From: DATATV01 sp035551355 | Lineage (GTDB): Bacteria > Actinomycetota > Actinomycetes > Mycobacteriales > Pseudonocardiaceae | Assembly (NCBI GenBank): GCA_035551355.1 | Contig: DASZNF010000137.1 | Span: 1-64,000, forward strand | Direction: 5' to 3' | DNA: 64,000 nt | Part shown: piece after piece, positions 54,042-61,995 of the stretch | Layout: each line of letters starts with the position of its first letter | Numbering within the stretch: the first letter of the stretch is position 1 | Notes under the pieces: model-generated | Told to the model about the DNA's origin: nothing | Database searches by the model: none | The model's input: only the letters and a program-made list of their open reading frames with translations | Translations under genes and position numbers: made by a program

Positions 54042-54680
54042 GTGTCGGACCGGCAGCCCTTCGCGCCGGGCGGGCGGCGGTTGCGGCGGCCCGCCGCGGT
54101 GCACCGCTGCGCGGAGTGCGCCGAGCCGGCCGGGCGCGGCTACCCGGACTGTGCGGACTGCACCGGACTCGTCGACGGACTGTGGCTGGCCGACTGGTAC
54201 GCCACGCTGGACGAGGCGGACATCACGCCCGGCGGATCGGCCGAGCGCCAGTTCGCCGAGCGGGTGTTGGCCGCGGAGCTGGGCGCGTTCTCGTGGACCT
54301 GCCTGGACTGGGCGATGACGGTGACCGGCTGCCCGCAGTGCGGGGGCGAACTGGGGGCCGGGCCGGTGGGCTGCGTGCTGTGCCGGATCGGCGACGAGAC
54401 CCGGTGGGCCTGGCAGTACGAGGCCCCGGAGGGCACGATCACCGCCAACGAACGGGCCGTGCGCACCGCCCGGGTGGCGTTGCGCGCGCCGCACCGGCAC
54501 CGGGCCACCGTGGTGCAGACCTGGCGGCTGTCGTTGCCGTTCCTGCTGGTCGGGGCGATCGCGGAGCCGGTGAGCGGGCGGTGGATCCGGGCCTATCTGC
54601 GGTCCGGGCGGTACGAGGAGCTGGCGGCGGCGGGGAGTTTGCGGGCGCTGGCCGGAACGCCGGACCTGCCCTGGCGCTGA
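54042..54680 (+). CDS. Hypothetical protein with three Cys-pair motifs
   Basis: A 212-residue actinomycete protein of unknown function. It has three possible zinc knuckles: C-x2-C in HRCAECAE, C-x2-C in PDCADCTG, and C-x2-C...C-x2-C in GCPQCGGELGAGPVGCVLC, the last a typical zinc ribbon. The C-terminal half is helical with RAPHRHRATVVQTWRLSLPFLL and then GRWIRAYLRSGRYEEL. No catalytic motif is recognised. GTG at 54042 is chosen from the leaderless-type promoter; GTG at 54009 is less likely. Confidence 0.7.
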   Translation: MSDRQPFAPGGRRLRRPAAVHRCAECAEPAGRGYPDCADCTGLVDGLWLADWYATLDEADITPGGSAERQFAERVLAAELGAFSWTCLDWAMTVTGCPQCGGELGAGPVGCVLCRIGDETRWAWQYEAPEGTITANERAVRTARVALRAPHRHRATVVQTWRLSLPFLLVGAIAEPVSGRWIRAYLRSGRYEELAAAGSLRALAGTPDLPWR

Positions 54681-54733
54681 GCTCGCGGGCGGGCGCGCTT
54701 CGTCGATACTCTTATACGACGAGAGGGGGCGTG

Positions 54734-55291
54734 GTGACCGAACCCGGCTGGGCGCAGCTGCTTGGGACCTGGCAGGACCTGGACGTGCCCGAAGGCTGGC
54801 ACGCCGAGATCGTGGGGGAGTTCATCACCTTGGTGCCACCGCCTGGGTTCGCGCACAACAAGATCGCGGACCGCATCCACCGAGCGCTCGTCCGGGCCAC
54901 TCCGGACGACTGGGGGATCTACCAGACGCAGGGCGTGTCCATTCCTGGCCTGGCCAAGCTCTACATACCCGACCTCGTGGTCGTCCAGGATCCGGATTCG
55001 ATCGAAGCCATCGACAACTCCGCCATCCCGGCCGACTGCGTGCTGCTGGTCGCCGAGGTCACCTCGAAGAGCAATGCGGACAGCGATCGGACCGACAAGG
55101 TCGCGGGTTACGCGGCCGGGCCGGTGCCGTTCTACCTGCTCATCGACCGGTTCGACGAGGCCGGGCCGGCGGTGACCCTCTACTCCGAGCCGGAGGGCGG
55201 GCACTACCAGCACTCGGTGCGCGGCAAGTTCGGCGAACCGGTCGAGCTGCCCGAGCCGCTCGGGCTGACCCTGGAAACCGCCGATTTCTGA
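54734..55291 (+). CDS. Uma2-family putative endonuclease
   Basis: A 185-residue protein of the Uma2 (DUF820) restriction-endonuclease-like family. GWHAEIVGEFITLVPPPGFAH is the family start; the PD-(D/E)xK-like residues are Asp in IPDLVVV, Glu in LLVAEVTSKS and the Lys that follows. Such genes are abundant in actinomycetes and have no proven role. GTG at 54734 has GAGAGGGGG upstream; GTG at 54731 is one codon earlier. A TATACG hexamer lies at 54712. Its end overlaps the coding signal of the next gene. Confidence 0.88.
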   Translation: MTEPGWAQLLGTWQDLDVPEGWHAEIVGEFITLVPPPGFAHNKIADRIHRALVRATPDDWGIYQTQGVSIPGLAKLYIPDLVVVQDPDSIEAIDNSAIPADCVLLVAEVTSKSNADSDRTDKVAGYAAGPVPFYLLIDRFDEAGPAVTLYSEPEGGHYQHSVRGKFGEPVELPEPLGLTLETADF

Positions 55292-55367
55292 GATCGAGAT
55301 CGAGCGGGGACCGGCGCCGGATCGGGCCGGGTTCCGGGGCCAGGCGGCCGAAATCCTGCGCGAGCTG

Positions 55368-55808
55368 GTGGCCGGTGGGGCGGCGCTGGGCTGGGTCGAT
55401 CCGCCCGACGCGGCCGAGGTCGCCGTGCTGCTCGACGAGATCTCCGCGGCCGCGGTGGCCGGGGACGCCTGCCTGGTGGCGGCCTGGGACGGGGATCGGC
55501 TGGCCGGGTTCGGGTACTGGAGCCGCTACGCCCGGCCGACGCACCGGCCGCACGCGGACCTGGAGAAGGTCGCGGTCGCGCCGTTCGCGCAGGGGCGCGG
55601 GGTCGGCCGGGCGCTGCTGAACGAATTGATCAGCGCCGCGCGGGACGCTCGGATCGAGGTGCTGACGCTCGATTTCCGGGGGGACAACAACCGCGCGGAG
55701 GCGCTGTACCGGTCGCTCGGGTTCGTCGAGTACGGGCGGTTGCCGCGGTTCGTCGCGTTCGGGGAACGGCGCTATGACAAGGTTTTTCACGCTCTCGATC
55801 TACGCTGA
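55368..55808 (+). CDS. GNAT acetyltransferase, true start probably upstream and non-standard
   Basis: A GNAT N-acetyltransferase: acetyl-CoA motif A is VAVAPFAQGRGVGRALLNEL, and NNRAEALYRSLGFVEYGRLP is motif B. The first standard start in this frame is GTG 55368, giving 146 residues, but the frame already codes for family-like sequence (EIEIERGP, then GFRGQAAEILRELVAG) back to about 55284. Between the preceding in-frame stop and 55368 there is no ATG, GTG or TTG. So either translation begins at an ATT (55284) or ATC that overlaps the Uma2 stop, or ribosomes slip from the Uma2 frame. Substrate unknown. Confidence 0.8.
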   Translation: MAGGAALGWVDPPDAAEVAVLLDEISAAAVAGDACLVAAWDGDRLAGFGYWSRYARPTHRPHADLEKVAVAPFAQGRGVGRALLNELISAARDARIEVLTLDFRGDNNRAEALYRSLGFVEYGRLPRFVAFGERRYDKVFHALDLR

Positions 55809-55897
55809 GCGAGCACCCGGACACATACGGTACGCGCGTACGGCTTCTTGTCGGGGGCCGTGGCTAACGTCGCCGGTCTATGAATTCGATCTGTTGC

Positions 55898-56467
55898 TCA
55901 GGCGAACGGATCCGGCGAACCAGCCGGGTCCCAGGCCAGGCCGGGCTCGCCCCACTGGTTGCGCTTGAGCATCCGCTTGGCCTCCCGGGTGTACCGGCCG
56001 ACCAGCCGGTCCAGGTACAGCGTCCCGTTCAGGTGGTCGGTTTCGTGCTGGAAGCACCGCGCCAGGAAACCGGTGCCCTCGGCCTCGACCGGCTCGCCGT
56101 GCTCGTCGAACCCGGTCACCTTGGCCCAGTGCGCGCGGCCGGTCGGGAACGACTCGCCGGGCACCGACAGGCAGCCCTCCCAGTCGTCGTCCGGGTCGGG
56201 CATGGTCTCCGGCCGCCCCGAGGTCTCCAGCGTCGGGTTGATCATCACGCCCCGGTGCCGGACCTCTTCGTCGTCGTTGCAGTCGTAGACGAAGACCCGC
56301 AGATCCACGCCGATCTGGTTGGCCGCCAGCCCGGCCCCGTTGGCCGCCGTGTTCGTCTCGAACAGGTCCGCGACCAGGGTGCGCAGCTCGTCGTCGAACT
56401 TCTCGACCGGGCGGGCCGGCCGGTGCAACACGGGGTCACCGACGATCCGGATGGGGTGAACGGCCAT
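55898..56467 (-). CDS. def: Peptide deformylase
   Basis: Removes the formyl group from the start methionine of new proteins. 189 residues with all three motifs: GAGLAANQIG, EGCLSVPG with the metal-binding Cys, and QHETDHLNG with the two metal His residues and the catalytic Glu. The ATG at 56467 is followed by AVHPIRIVGDPVL as in mycobacterial Def. It sits beside a GNAT gene and a DUF3263 gene, as in M. tuberculosis (Rv0428c-Rv0430). Confidence 0.96.
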   Translation of the reverse strand: MAVHPIRIVGDPVLHRPARPVEKFDDELRTLVADLFETNTAANGAGLAANQIGVDLRVFVYDCNDDEEVRHRGVMINPTLETSGRPETMPDPDDDWEGCLSVPGESFPTGRAHWAKVTGFDEHGEPVEAEGTGFLARCFQHETDHLNGTLYLDRLVGRYTREAKRMLKRNQWGEPGLAWDPAGSPDPFA

Positions 56468-56621
56468 GCTCGCGACCCTAAACGGTGCCGGCCCGGGACG
56501 CGCCGGGAGATCACCGGCCCGCGAATACGATCACATGGTGTAATGACGCCCGGGAAATCACACGCATGTGGTTTCGGACGACCGGGATCCCCGACGGCGA
56601 GGCGAGGAGCCAGACAGCCAG

Positions 56622-56930
56622 ATGGATGCCGCAGAGGCACTGCCGCCGGCCGAGCAGCCATGCCAGCCGGCAAGCGGCGGCCTGAGCAACCGCGAGAACG
56701 CGATGCTGGCCTTCGAACGCCAGTGGTGGAAATACGCGGGCGCCAAGGAACGGGCCATCCACGAGATCTTCGACATGTCGGCCACCCGGTACTACCAGTT
56801 GCTCAACAGCTTGTTGGACAAGCAGGAAGCGATGCGGGTAGATCCCATGCTGATCAAGCGGCTGCGCAGGCAGCGGACCACCCGGGCCCGGGCCAGGACC
56901 GCGCGCCGGCTGGGAATGAGGCCACGATGA
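56622..56930 (+). CDS. DUF3263 family protein
   Basis: A 102-residue conserved actinobacterial protein (Rv0430 type). The domain LSNRENAMLAFERQWWKYAG continues with AKERAIHEIFDMSATRYYQLL; this is helical and resembles a helix-turn-helix. The basic tail LRRQRTTRARARTARR may bind nucleic acid. The function is unknown. ATG at 56622 gives the usual length; GTG at 56568 gives 18 more residues and lies nearer a TAATGA hexamer (56541), so the start is uncertain. Confidence 0.8.
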   Translation: MDAAEALPPAEQPCQPASGGLSNRENAMLAFERQWWKYAGAKERAIHEIFDMSATRYYQLLNSLLDKQEAMRVDPMLIKRLRRQRTTRARARTARRLGMRPR

Positions 56931-56955
56931 GCCGATACGAGGACGGGGCGAAGCG

Positions 56956-57570
56956 GTGACCAGCCAGGGGCCGGCACGGCCGGCGCGGCTGGCCGGGTTC
57001 GTGCTGCTCGGCGTCGCGGTGGTCGCGGTCGGCTTCGGGGTGTTCTCGCTGACCGGCAGCAGCAGCCGGCCGCCCTCGGCCAACCCGCCGGGGCCCAGCG
57101 TGCCGCCGGTGTCGGCGACCACCACGACCAGGCCCCCGGCCACCACCCCGAAGACCACCCCGCCGCCCACCAGTTATCCCTCCGGGCAGACCACCACGGT
57201 CGCCCCGCCGCCGGGCACCACCGGCGCGGGCGGCGGCGCGGCCGGTCCGGGTACTGGCACGGGGATCAACCAGGTTCCGGTGCGGGTCTACAACAACAGC
57301 ACCATCAAGGGCCTGGCCGCGCAGGCCACCCAGGACTTCGTGGCCTCGGGCTTCGACGTGGTGGAGACCGGCAACTACTCGGCCGGTGACATCCCGACCA
57401 CCACCGCCTACTACACCAACCTGCCCGGCGAACAGGCCACCGCGCAGGCGCTGGCCCAGCAGTTCGGCATGCGGGCGATGCCCCGGTTCCCGGGTATCGC
57501 CACGGCCAGCCCGGGCGTGATCGTCATCGTGACCAACGACTTCAAGGGCGCGCAGGCCGGCGGCAAGTAG
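56956..57570 (+). CDS. LytR C-terminal domain membrane protein (Rv0431 type)
   Basis: A 204-residue protein anchored by one N-terminal transmembrane segment (about residues 11-31). A Pro/Thr/Gly-rich linker of about 75 residues spans the cell wall, and a C-terminal LytR_C domain (PF13399) begins NQVPVRVYNNSTIKGLAAQ and includes TTAYYTNLPGEQATAQALA. It matches the M. tuberculosis Rv0431 gene by position and layout; a role in vesicle release has been reported for that protein. GTG at 56956 lies 25 bases after the DUF3263 gene. Confidence 0.85.
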   Translation: MTSQGPARPARLAGFVLLGVAVVAVGFGVFSLTGSSSRPPSANPPGPSVPPVSATTTTRPPATTPKTTPPPTSYPSGQTTTVAPPPGTTGAGGGAAGPGTGTGINQVPVRVYNNSTIKGLAAQATQDFVASGFDVVETGNYSAGDIPTTTAYYTNLPGEQATAQALAQQFGMRAMPRFPGIATASPGVIVIVTNDFKGAQAGGK

Positions 57571-57604
57571 CCGCCGGGCCTGCCCCGGCCGGGCCGCGGG
57601 GACT

Positions 57605-59842
57605 TCAGCCGCGGTTGTCGGCGTAGGCGGCGAGGTCGGCCAGTTGCGCCGGGTCCAGGGAGGGCCGCACCGTCTCCCCGGCCGCGCTCAGATGGGCCGC
57701 GGTGACCTCGGAGGCATCCAGCGACTCGCGCATCGCGGTCAGCGCCGCCTCCCGGATCAGCGCGGCGCAGTCCGCGGCCGAGTAGCCCTCCAGCGTGCCG
57801 GCCAGCGCGGTCAGGTCCACGTCGGCGGCCAGCGGGGTGTTGCGGGCGGCCGAGGTGAGGATCGCGGTGCGGGCTCCGGCGTCCGGCGGCGGCACGTAGA
57901 CCACCCGCTCCAGCCGGCCCGGGCGCAGCAGCGCCGGGTCGATCAGTTCCGGCCGGTTGGTCGCGCCCAGCACCACCACGTCGCGCATCGGCTGCACGCC
58001 GTCCAGTTCGGTGAGCAGCGCGGCCACCACCCGGTCGGACACCCCGGCGTCCCCGGACCGGCCGCGGCGCGGGGCCAGCGCGTCCACCTCGTCCAGGAAC
58101 ACCAGCGCCGGCGCGGCCTGCCGGGCCCGCGCGAACAGGTCGCGCACCGCCCGCTCGGACTCGCCGACCCACTTGTCCATCAGTTCGGCGCCCTTCACCG
58201 ACAGTACGTTCAGCCGCCCGGTGCCGGCCAGCGCGCGCACCAGGAACGTCTTGCCACAGCCGGGCGGACCATAGAGCAGCACCCCGCGCGGTGGCGCGAT
58301 GCCAAGGCGCGCAAAGGAATCCGGGTACTGCAGCGGCCACAGCACGGTCTCGGTCAGTGACTGTTTGACCTCGGCCATGTCGCCGACGTCGTCCAGGCTC
58401 AACCCGCCGGTGAGCAGAGTGTCCGAAGTGGACATCGACACCGGGCGCACGGTGTCCAGCGCGCCCAGCAGATCCTGTTGCCCGATGCGGGGTTCGGCCG
58501 ATTCCTTCTGCCGGATCGCTGCCCGCACCGCGGCCTCCCGACACAGCGCGCCAAGATCGGCTACCACGAAACCCGGGGTGCGATCGGCGATCTCGCCCAG
58601 TTCCACGTCCGGCTCCAGCGGAATGTCGCGCAGCAGCACCCGCAGCAGGCCGGTGCGGATCGCGCCGTCGGGCAGCGGCAGCGCCAGTTCCCGGTCGATC
58701 AGGTCCGGGCCGCGCAGCCGCGGGTCCAGCGAACCGCCGTGCGAACTGGTGCCCAGCACGGCCAGCCGCGGGGTGGCCACCGCGGCCCGCAGCGAGTCCA
58801 GCACCACGGTGGCCACCGGCGGGGAGTTGGTGGCGGGCAGCAACACGTCGACATCGGTGACCAGCAGCACGCACGGCCGGTCCTCGGCGGTGACCGCGAC
58901 CGCGGCGGACACCGCCTCGTTCACCCGGGCGGCCGTGGCGTTGGCCTCCAGCGCGGCCACGCTCGGCGCGGCCAGTTCCACCACCTCGGCGTTCACCGAG
59001 GCGGCCACCGCGCGCACCATGGTCGCCTTGCCGACCCCCTCCGGGCCGCTGACCAGCGCGGCCAGCCGGGCGGTGGAACCCAAGCGGCGCAACAACTCCG
59101 GGCGCTGGAAGGCCAGTTCGAACCACTCGGCCAACCGGGTCGCGGCCTCGCCGGCGCCGACCAGATCGGCGATCGGCCGCACCGGCGCCGGTTCGGCCGG
59201 GGCGGGCGCAACAGGCGCGGGGGCGGGCGCCGGGCGGGGCCTTTCCTCAGCGGTGGGGGCGGGCTGGTCGCCGGTGCGGGCGCCGTCCCGCCAACCGACC
59301 ACAGTGGACGGTCGCATCACCACCGGTCCGGACGGTTCCACCGCCGCCACGGTGATCAGCTCGCTGGTCCAGCTGACCCCGAAGGCGTTGGACAGCATGC
59401 GGCGCACGGCCGGGATGTCCGCGCCGGGCGCGGGGGCCAGATCCTGGGGCAGCAGGGACACCGCGTCGCCGACGGTGAGCACCTTGCCCAGCAACGCCAG
59501 TCGCACGGTTTCCGGGGACAGCAGCGCGGTGGCCATGCGCGAGCCGGACACCGTCACCGACCGGGCCGCGGCCACCTCGACCGGTGCGATCACGATCTCC
59601 GAACCCTCGGTGACGCCGAGGTTGGACAGGGTCACGTCGTCGACCAGCGCGGTGCCGGGCGGTCCGGCCGGATCGCCCGCGGCGGCCAGCGCGGCGCTGA
59701 CCCGGGAGCCGGTCAGCGCCACCGCGTCCCAGGCCCGCAGGCCCAGCGCGTCGAGCACCTCGGGATGCAACCGGACCACCCCGCGCCGGGTGTCCAGCGC
59801 GGACGGGGACAGCCGGGCGGTCAGCGTGATCTGTGGCGACAC
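57605..59842 (-). CDS. CDC48/p97-like two-domain AAA ATPase
   Basis: A 745-residue ATPase related to archaeal VAT and M. tuberculosis Rv0435c. An N-terminal Cdc48-type double-psi barrel (about 1-170) is joined by a Pro/Ala linker to D1 (about 225-450) and D2 (about 475-740). D2 is complete: Walker A GPPGCGKT, Walker B LVFLDEVDAL, and ATNRPELIDPALLRPGRLER. D1 looks impaired: Walker A is GPEGVGKAT, and Walker B reads VLLVTDVDVLL, lacking the catalytic Glu. The N domain has VVRLHPEVLDALGLRAWD. GTG at 59842 is chosen from a TAGGGT -10 seven bases upstream; GTG at 59851 is the alternative. It likely unfolds or extracts proteins, partners unknown. Confidence 0.88.
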   Translation of the reverse strand: MSPQITLTARLSPSALDTRRGVVRLHPEVLDALGLRAWDAVALTGSRVSAALAAAGDPAGPPGTALVDDVTLSNLGVTEGSEIVIAPVEVAAARSVTVSGSRMATALLSPETVRLALLGKVLTVGDAVSLLPQDLAPAPGADIPAVRRMLSNAFGVSWTSELITVAAVEPSGPVVMRPSTVVGWRDGARTGDQPAPTAEERPRPAPAPAPVAPAPAEPAPVRPIADLVGAGEAATRLAEWFELAFQRPELLRRLGSTARLAALVSGPEGVGKATMVRAVAASVNAEVVELAAPSVAALEANATAARVNEAVSAAVAVTAEDRPCVLLVTDVDVLLPATNSPPVATVVLDSLRAAVATPRLAVLGTSSHGGSLDPRLRGPDLIDRELALPLPDGAIRTGLLRVLLRDIPLEPDVELGEIADRTPGFVVADLGALCREAAVRAAIRQKESAEPRIGQQDLLGALDTVRPVSMSTSDTLLTGGLSLDDVGDMAEVKQSLTETVLWPLQYPDSFARLGIAPPRGVLLYGPPGCGKTFLVRALAGTGRLNVLSVKGAELMDKWVGESERAVRDLFARARQAAPALVFLDEVDALAPRRGRSGDAGVSDRVVAALLTELDGVQPMRDVVVLGATNRPELIDPALLRPGRLERVVYVPPPDAGARTAILTSAARNTPLAADVDLTALAGTLEGYSAADCAALIREAALTAMRESLDASEVTAAHLSAAGETVRPSLDPAQLADLAAYADNRG

Positions 59843-59855
59843 GCCTTTCACCCTA
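59843..59855 (-). promoter_or_regulatory. Leaderless-type -10 element of the AAA ATPase gene
   Basis: On the minus strand TAGGGT (59855-59850) is followed by 7 bases and GTG (59842). No clear -35. Confidence 0.5.
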
Positions 59856-59911
59856 TGGCGCGACGGTGATCGTGTCCGGGTGATCGACCCGACGACAACG
59901 CGGGGCGGCGG

Positions 59912-60988
59912 CTACCGGTTCTGGGGGTCGGTCGAGCGGGACTCGGTCGAGCGGGGCGGACCCACCCGGCGCAGGCCGACGCGGCGCAGACCGACCCGGC
60001 GCCAGCCCCGGCGGGGCAGCACCGAATGCGGGTCGCCGGGAATCGGGAACGGCGCGGTCGGCACGTCCTCGCGGCGCACCAGGTCGGAGCGGCGAGGCAG
60101 CTCGTCCCGGCCGCTGGGCCGCCAGCCCTGGGTGGCCAGCCGCGCGACCCCGGCCACCCGGCGGCGCAGTGGCGGGCGCAGGCCCAGCCGGCGCATGCCA
60201 CCGGCCCGGCGGATGGCCCGGCGCTCGTTGGGCGGGATGTCCCACGCCTCCGGGTGCCCGGCCAGCCAGTGGTAGCGGCGGATCGAGTACGGGATGTGCA
60301 GCAGGTAGACGATCATGGCCGCGACCACGGTGCCCAGCGGGAAGGTGATGATCGCCGCGGCCAGCAGGCCGACCAGCACCAGCAGCGGGGCCACCGCGCG
60401 GGCGGGCACCCGGATGGTCTTCAGCGACAGCGTGGGGATGCGGCTGATCAACAGGGCCGCGATGGCCACCGCCCACACCGACACCACCGGCGAGGAGGAC
60501 CACCAGCCGTTGCCGATCTGCGCGGCCAGCCCGATGGGGAGCATGGCCAGCAGGCCACCGGCCGGCGCGGGCACGCCGACGAAGAACTCCTTGGCGAAGG
60601 GCGGCTGGTCGTGTTCGTCCAGCAGGGTGTTGAACCGGGCCAGCCGCAGCACCATGCACACCGCGAAGACCAGCGCGATCACCCACCCGGCCCGGTATTC
60701 GTGCAGCTTCCAGATGAACAACACCAATGCCGGGGACACGCCGAAGGCCACCGCGTCGGACAGCGAGTCCAGTTCCGCGCCCATCCGGCTGGTCGCGTCC
60801 AGCAGCCGGGCGATCCGGCCGTCGAGGCCGTCGAACACCGCGGCGATGCCGACCGCGGCGATGGACAGTTCCACGTCGCCGATGAGCGCGAACTGCACCG
60901 CCGACAGGCCGGCGCACAGCGCCAGCACGGTGATCGCGTTGGGCAGGACCCGCACACCGGGCGGGGGGTTACGCACCACGGGCGGCAT
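59912..60988 (-). CDS. pssA: CDP-diacylglycerol--serine O-phosphatidyltransferase
   Basis: Membrane enzyme making phosphatidylserine from CDP-DAG and serine. 358 residues; the CDP-alcohol motif is D-G-x2-D-G-R-x-A-R-...-G-x3-D-S-L-S-D (FDGLDGRIARLL then GAELDSLSDAV). Six or more hydrophobic segments fill residues 15-230. The C-terminal 120 residues are a long basic, repeat-rich tail (RRVGL repeats) not needed for the family fold. ATG at 60988 lies inside the end of psd, a 20-base overlap, so translation is coupled. Psd uses its product. Confidence 0.92.
   Translation of the reverse strand: MPPVVRNPPPGVRVLPNAITVLALCAGLSAVQFALIGDVELSIAAVGIAAVFDGLDGRIARLLDATSRMGAELDSLSDAVAFGVSPALVLFIWKLHEYRAGWVIALVFAVCMVLRLARFNTLLDEHDQPPFAKEFFVGVPAPAGGLLAMLPIGLAAQIGNGWWSSSPVVSVWAVAIAALLISRIPTLSLKTIRVPARAVAPLLVLVGLLAAAIITFPLGTVVAAMIVYLLHIPYSIRRYHWLAGHPEAWDIPPNERRAIRRAGGMRRLGLRPPLRRRVAGVARLATQGWRPSGRDELPRRSDLVRREDVPTAPFPIPGDPHSVLPRRGWRRVGLRRVGLRRVGPPRSTESRSTDPQNR
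59967..60011. repeat. 15-bp tandem repeats in the 3' end of pssA
   Basis: Units starting CGGCGCAG at 59967-59981 and 59982-59996, with a third partial copy to 60011, encode repeated RRVGL. A second 15-bp duplication (TCGGTCGAGCGGGAC type) lies at 59928-59957. These produce the basic PssA tail. Confidence 0.8.
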
Positions 60989-61700
60989 CCATCTCGGCCA
61001 GCACGGTCTCTCCGCCGATGGTCTTCTGGCCCGGCTCGACCAGGACCCGGCAGGCCGGCGGCAGGTAGGTGTCGACCCGGGAGCCGAACCGGATCAGGCC
61101 GTAGGTCTGCCCGGCCTCGGCCTTGTCGCCCTCCTGCACCTGGCAGACGATCCGGCGGGCGATCAGCCCGGCGATCTGCACCACGACCACGTTCTCGCCG
61201 GTCGGGGTGGTCAGCAGCATGGCGTTGCGCTCGTTGTCCTCGCTGGCCTTGTCCAGGTCGGCGGAGAGGAACTTGCCGGGCCGGTAGGCGATCCTGGCGA
61301 CCTCGCCGCTGACCGGCAGCCGCTGGACGTGCACGTCCAGCACGGACAGGAAGACGCTGACCCGGGTCAGCGGCGCCTCGCCCAGCCCGAGCTCGGCCGG
61401 CGGGACGGCCGCGGTGACCTGGGAGACGGTGCCGTCAGCCGGGGCCACGATGAGGCCCGGCCTGCTCGGGGTGACCCGCCTGGGCTCGCGGAAGAACAAC
61501 GCGGTGGCCGTGGTGGCCAGCCCGGTGAGCACGCCAAGCGGCCGCCACAGTCTGCCCAGCAGCAGGGTGGCCGCGGCGCCGCCGAGCACGAACGGCCGGC
61601 CGGCCGGGTGCATCGGGGGCACGGTCTCGCGGACGAGTTCGACGACGTGCGGGAGGGAGAGTCCGCCGATGGAATCGCGGTCGGCCGCTGCGGCGCTCAT
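60969..61700 (-). CDS. psd: Phosphatidylserine decarboxylase proenzyme
   Basis: Converts phosphatidylserine to phosphatidylethanolamine. 243 residues of the short bacterial type; the self-cleavage site that yields the pyruvoyl group is the Gly-Ser of IRFGSRVDTYLP near residue 208, and VAPADGTVSQV and SVLDVHVQRLPVSG are conserved metal/active-site regions. One hydrophobic segment at about 45-70 may anchor it. ATG at 61700. Followed by pssA with a 20-base overlap, as in Rv0437c-Rv0436c. Confidence 0.95.
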   Translation of the reverse strand: MSAAAADRDSIGGLSLPHVVELVRETVPPMHPAGRPFVLGGAAATLLLGRLWRPLGVLTGLATTATALFFREPRRVTPSRPGLIVAPADGTVSQVTAAVPPAELGLGEAPLTRVSVFLSVLDVHVQRLPVSGEVARIAYRPGKFLSADLDKASEDNERNAMLLTTPTGENVVVVQIAGLIARRIVCQVQEGDKAEAGQTYGLIRFGSRVDTYLPPACRVLVEPGQKTIGGETVLAEMDAARGA

Positions 61701-61995
61701 GTCTTTCTGATGCCTATCCGTACTCGGGGGCTGTCGCGGTGGGCTGCTGGCGTGTCTGCCAGGAGAACGGCGTCACGGTACGCCATATCCGGACAAGACC
61801 GACGAGCACATGCGCACATGCTGTGTTCCGGCACAGGTGAGGCCGGGACGGTGACATCCTGATGCGCCCCCCGACGGCACACCTGTCCGCCGGCCGCCCG
61901 GCCACCTCCAGTGTAATTCGCCTCACAGGCACCCAGGGTGTCCGCGCGTGAGCGGTTGGTCACATTTCGTCAAATGAGGGGTTGTCGCCGCGGGC
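61701..61995. other. Intergenic region between moeA and psd
   Basis: About 295 bases between two minus-strand genes, presumably with the psd-pssA promoter. A TACACT hexamer near 61917 on the minus strand could be a -10. An open frame covers the region but has no conserved sequence. Confidence 0.4.
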
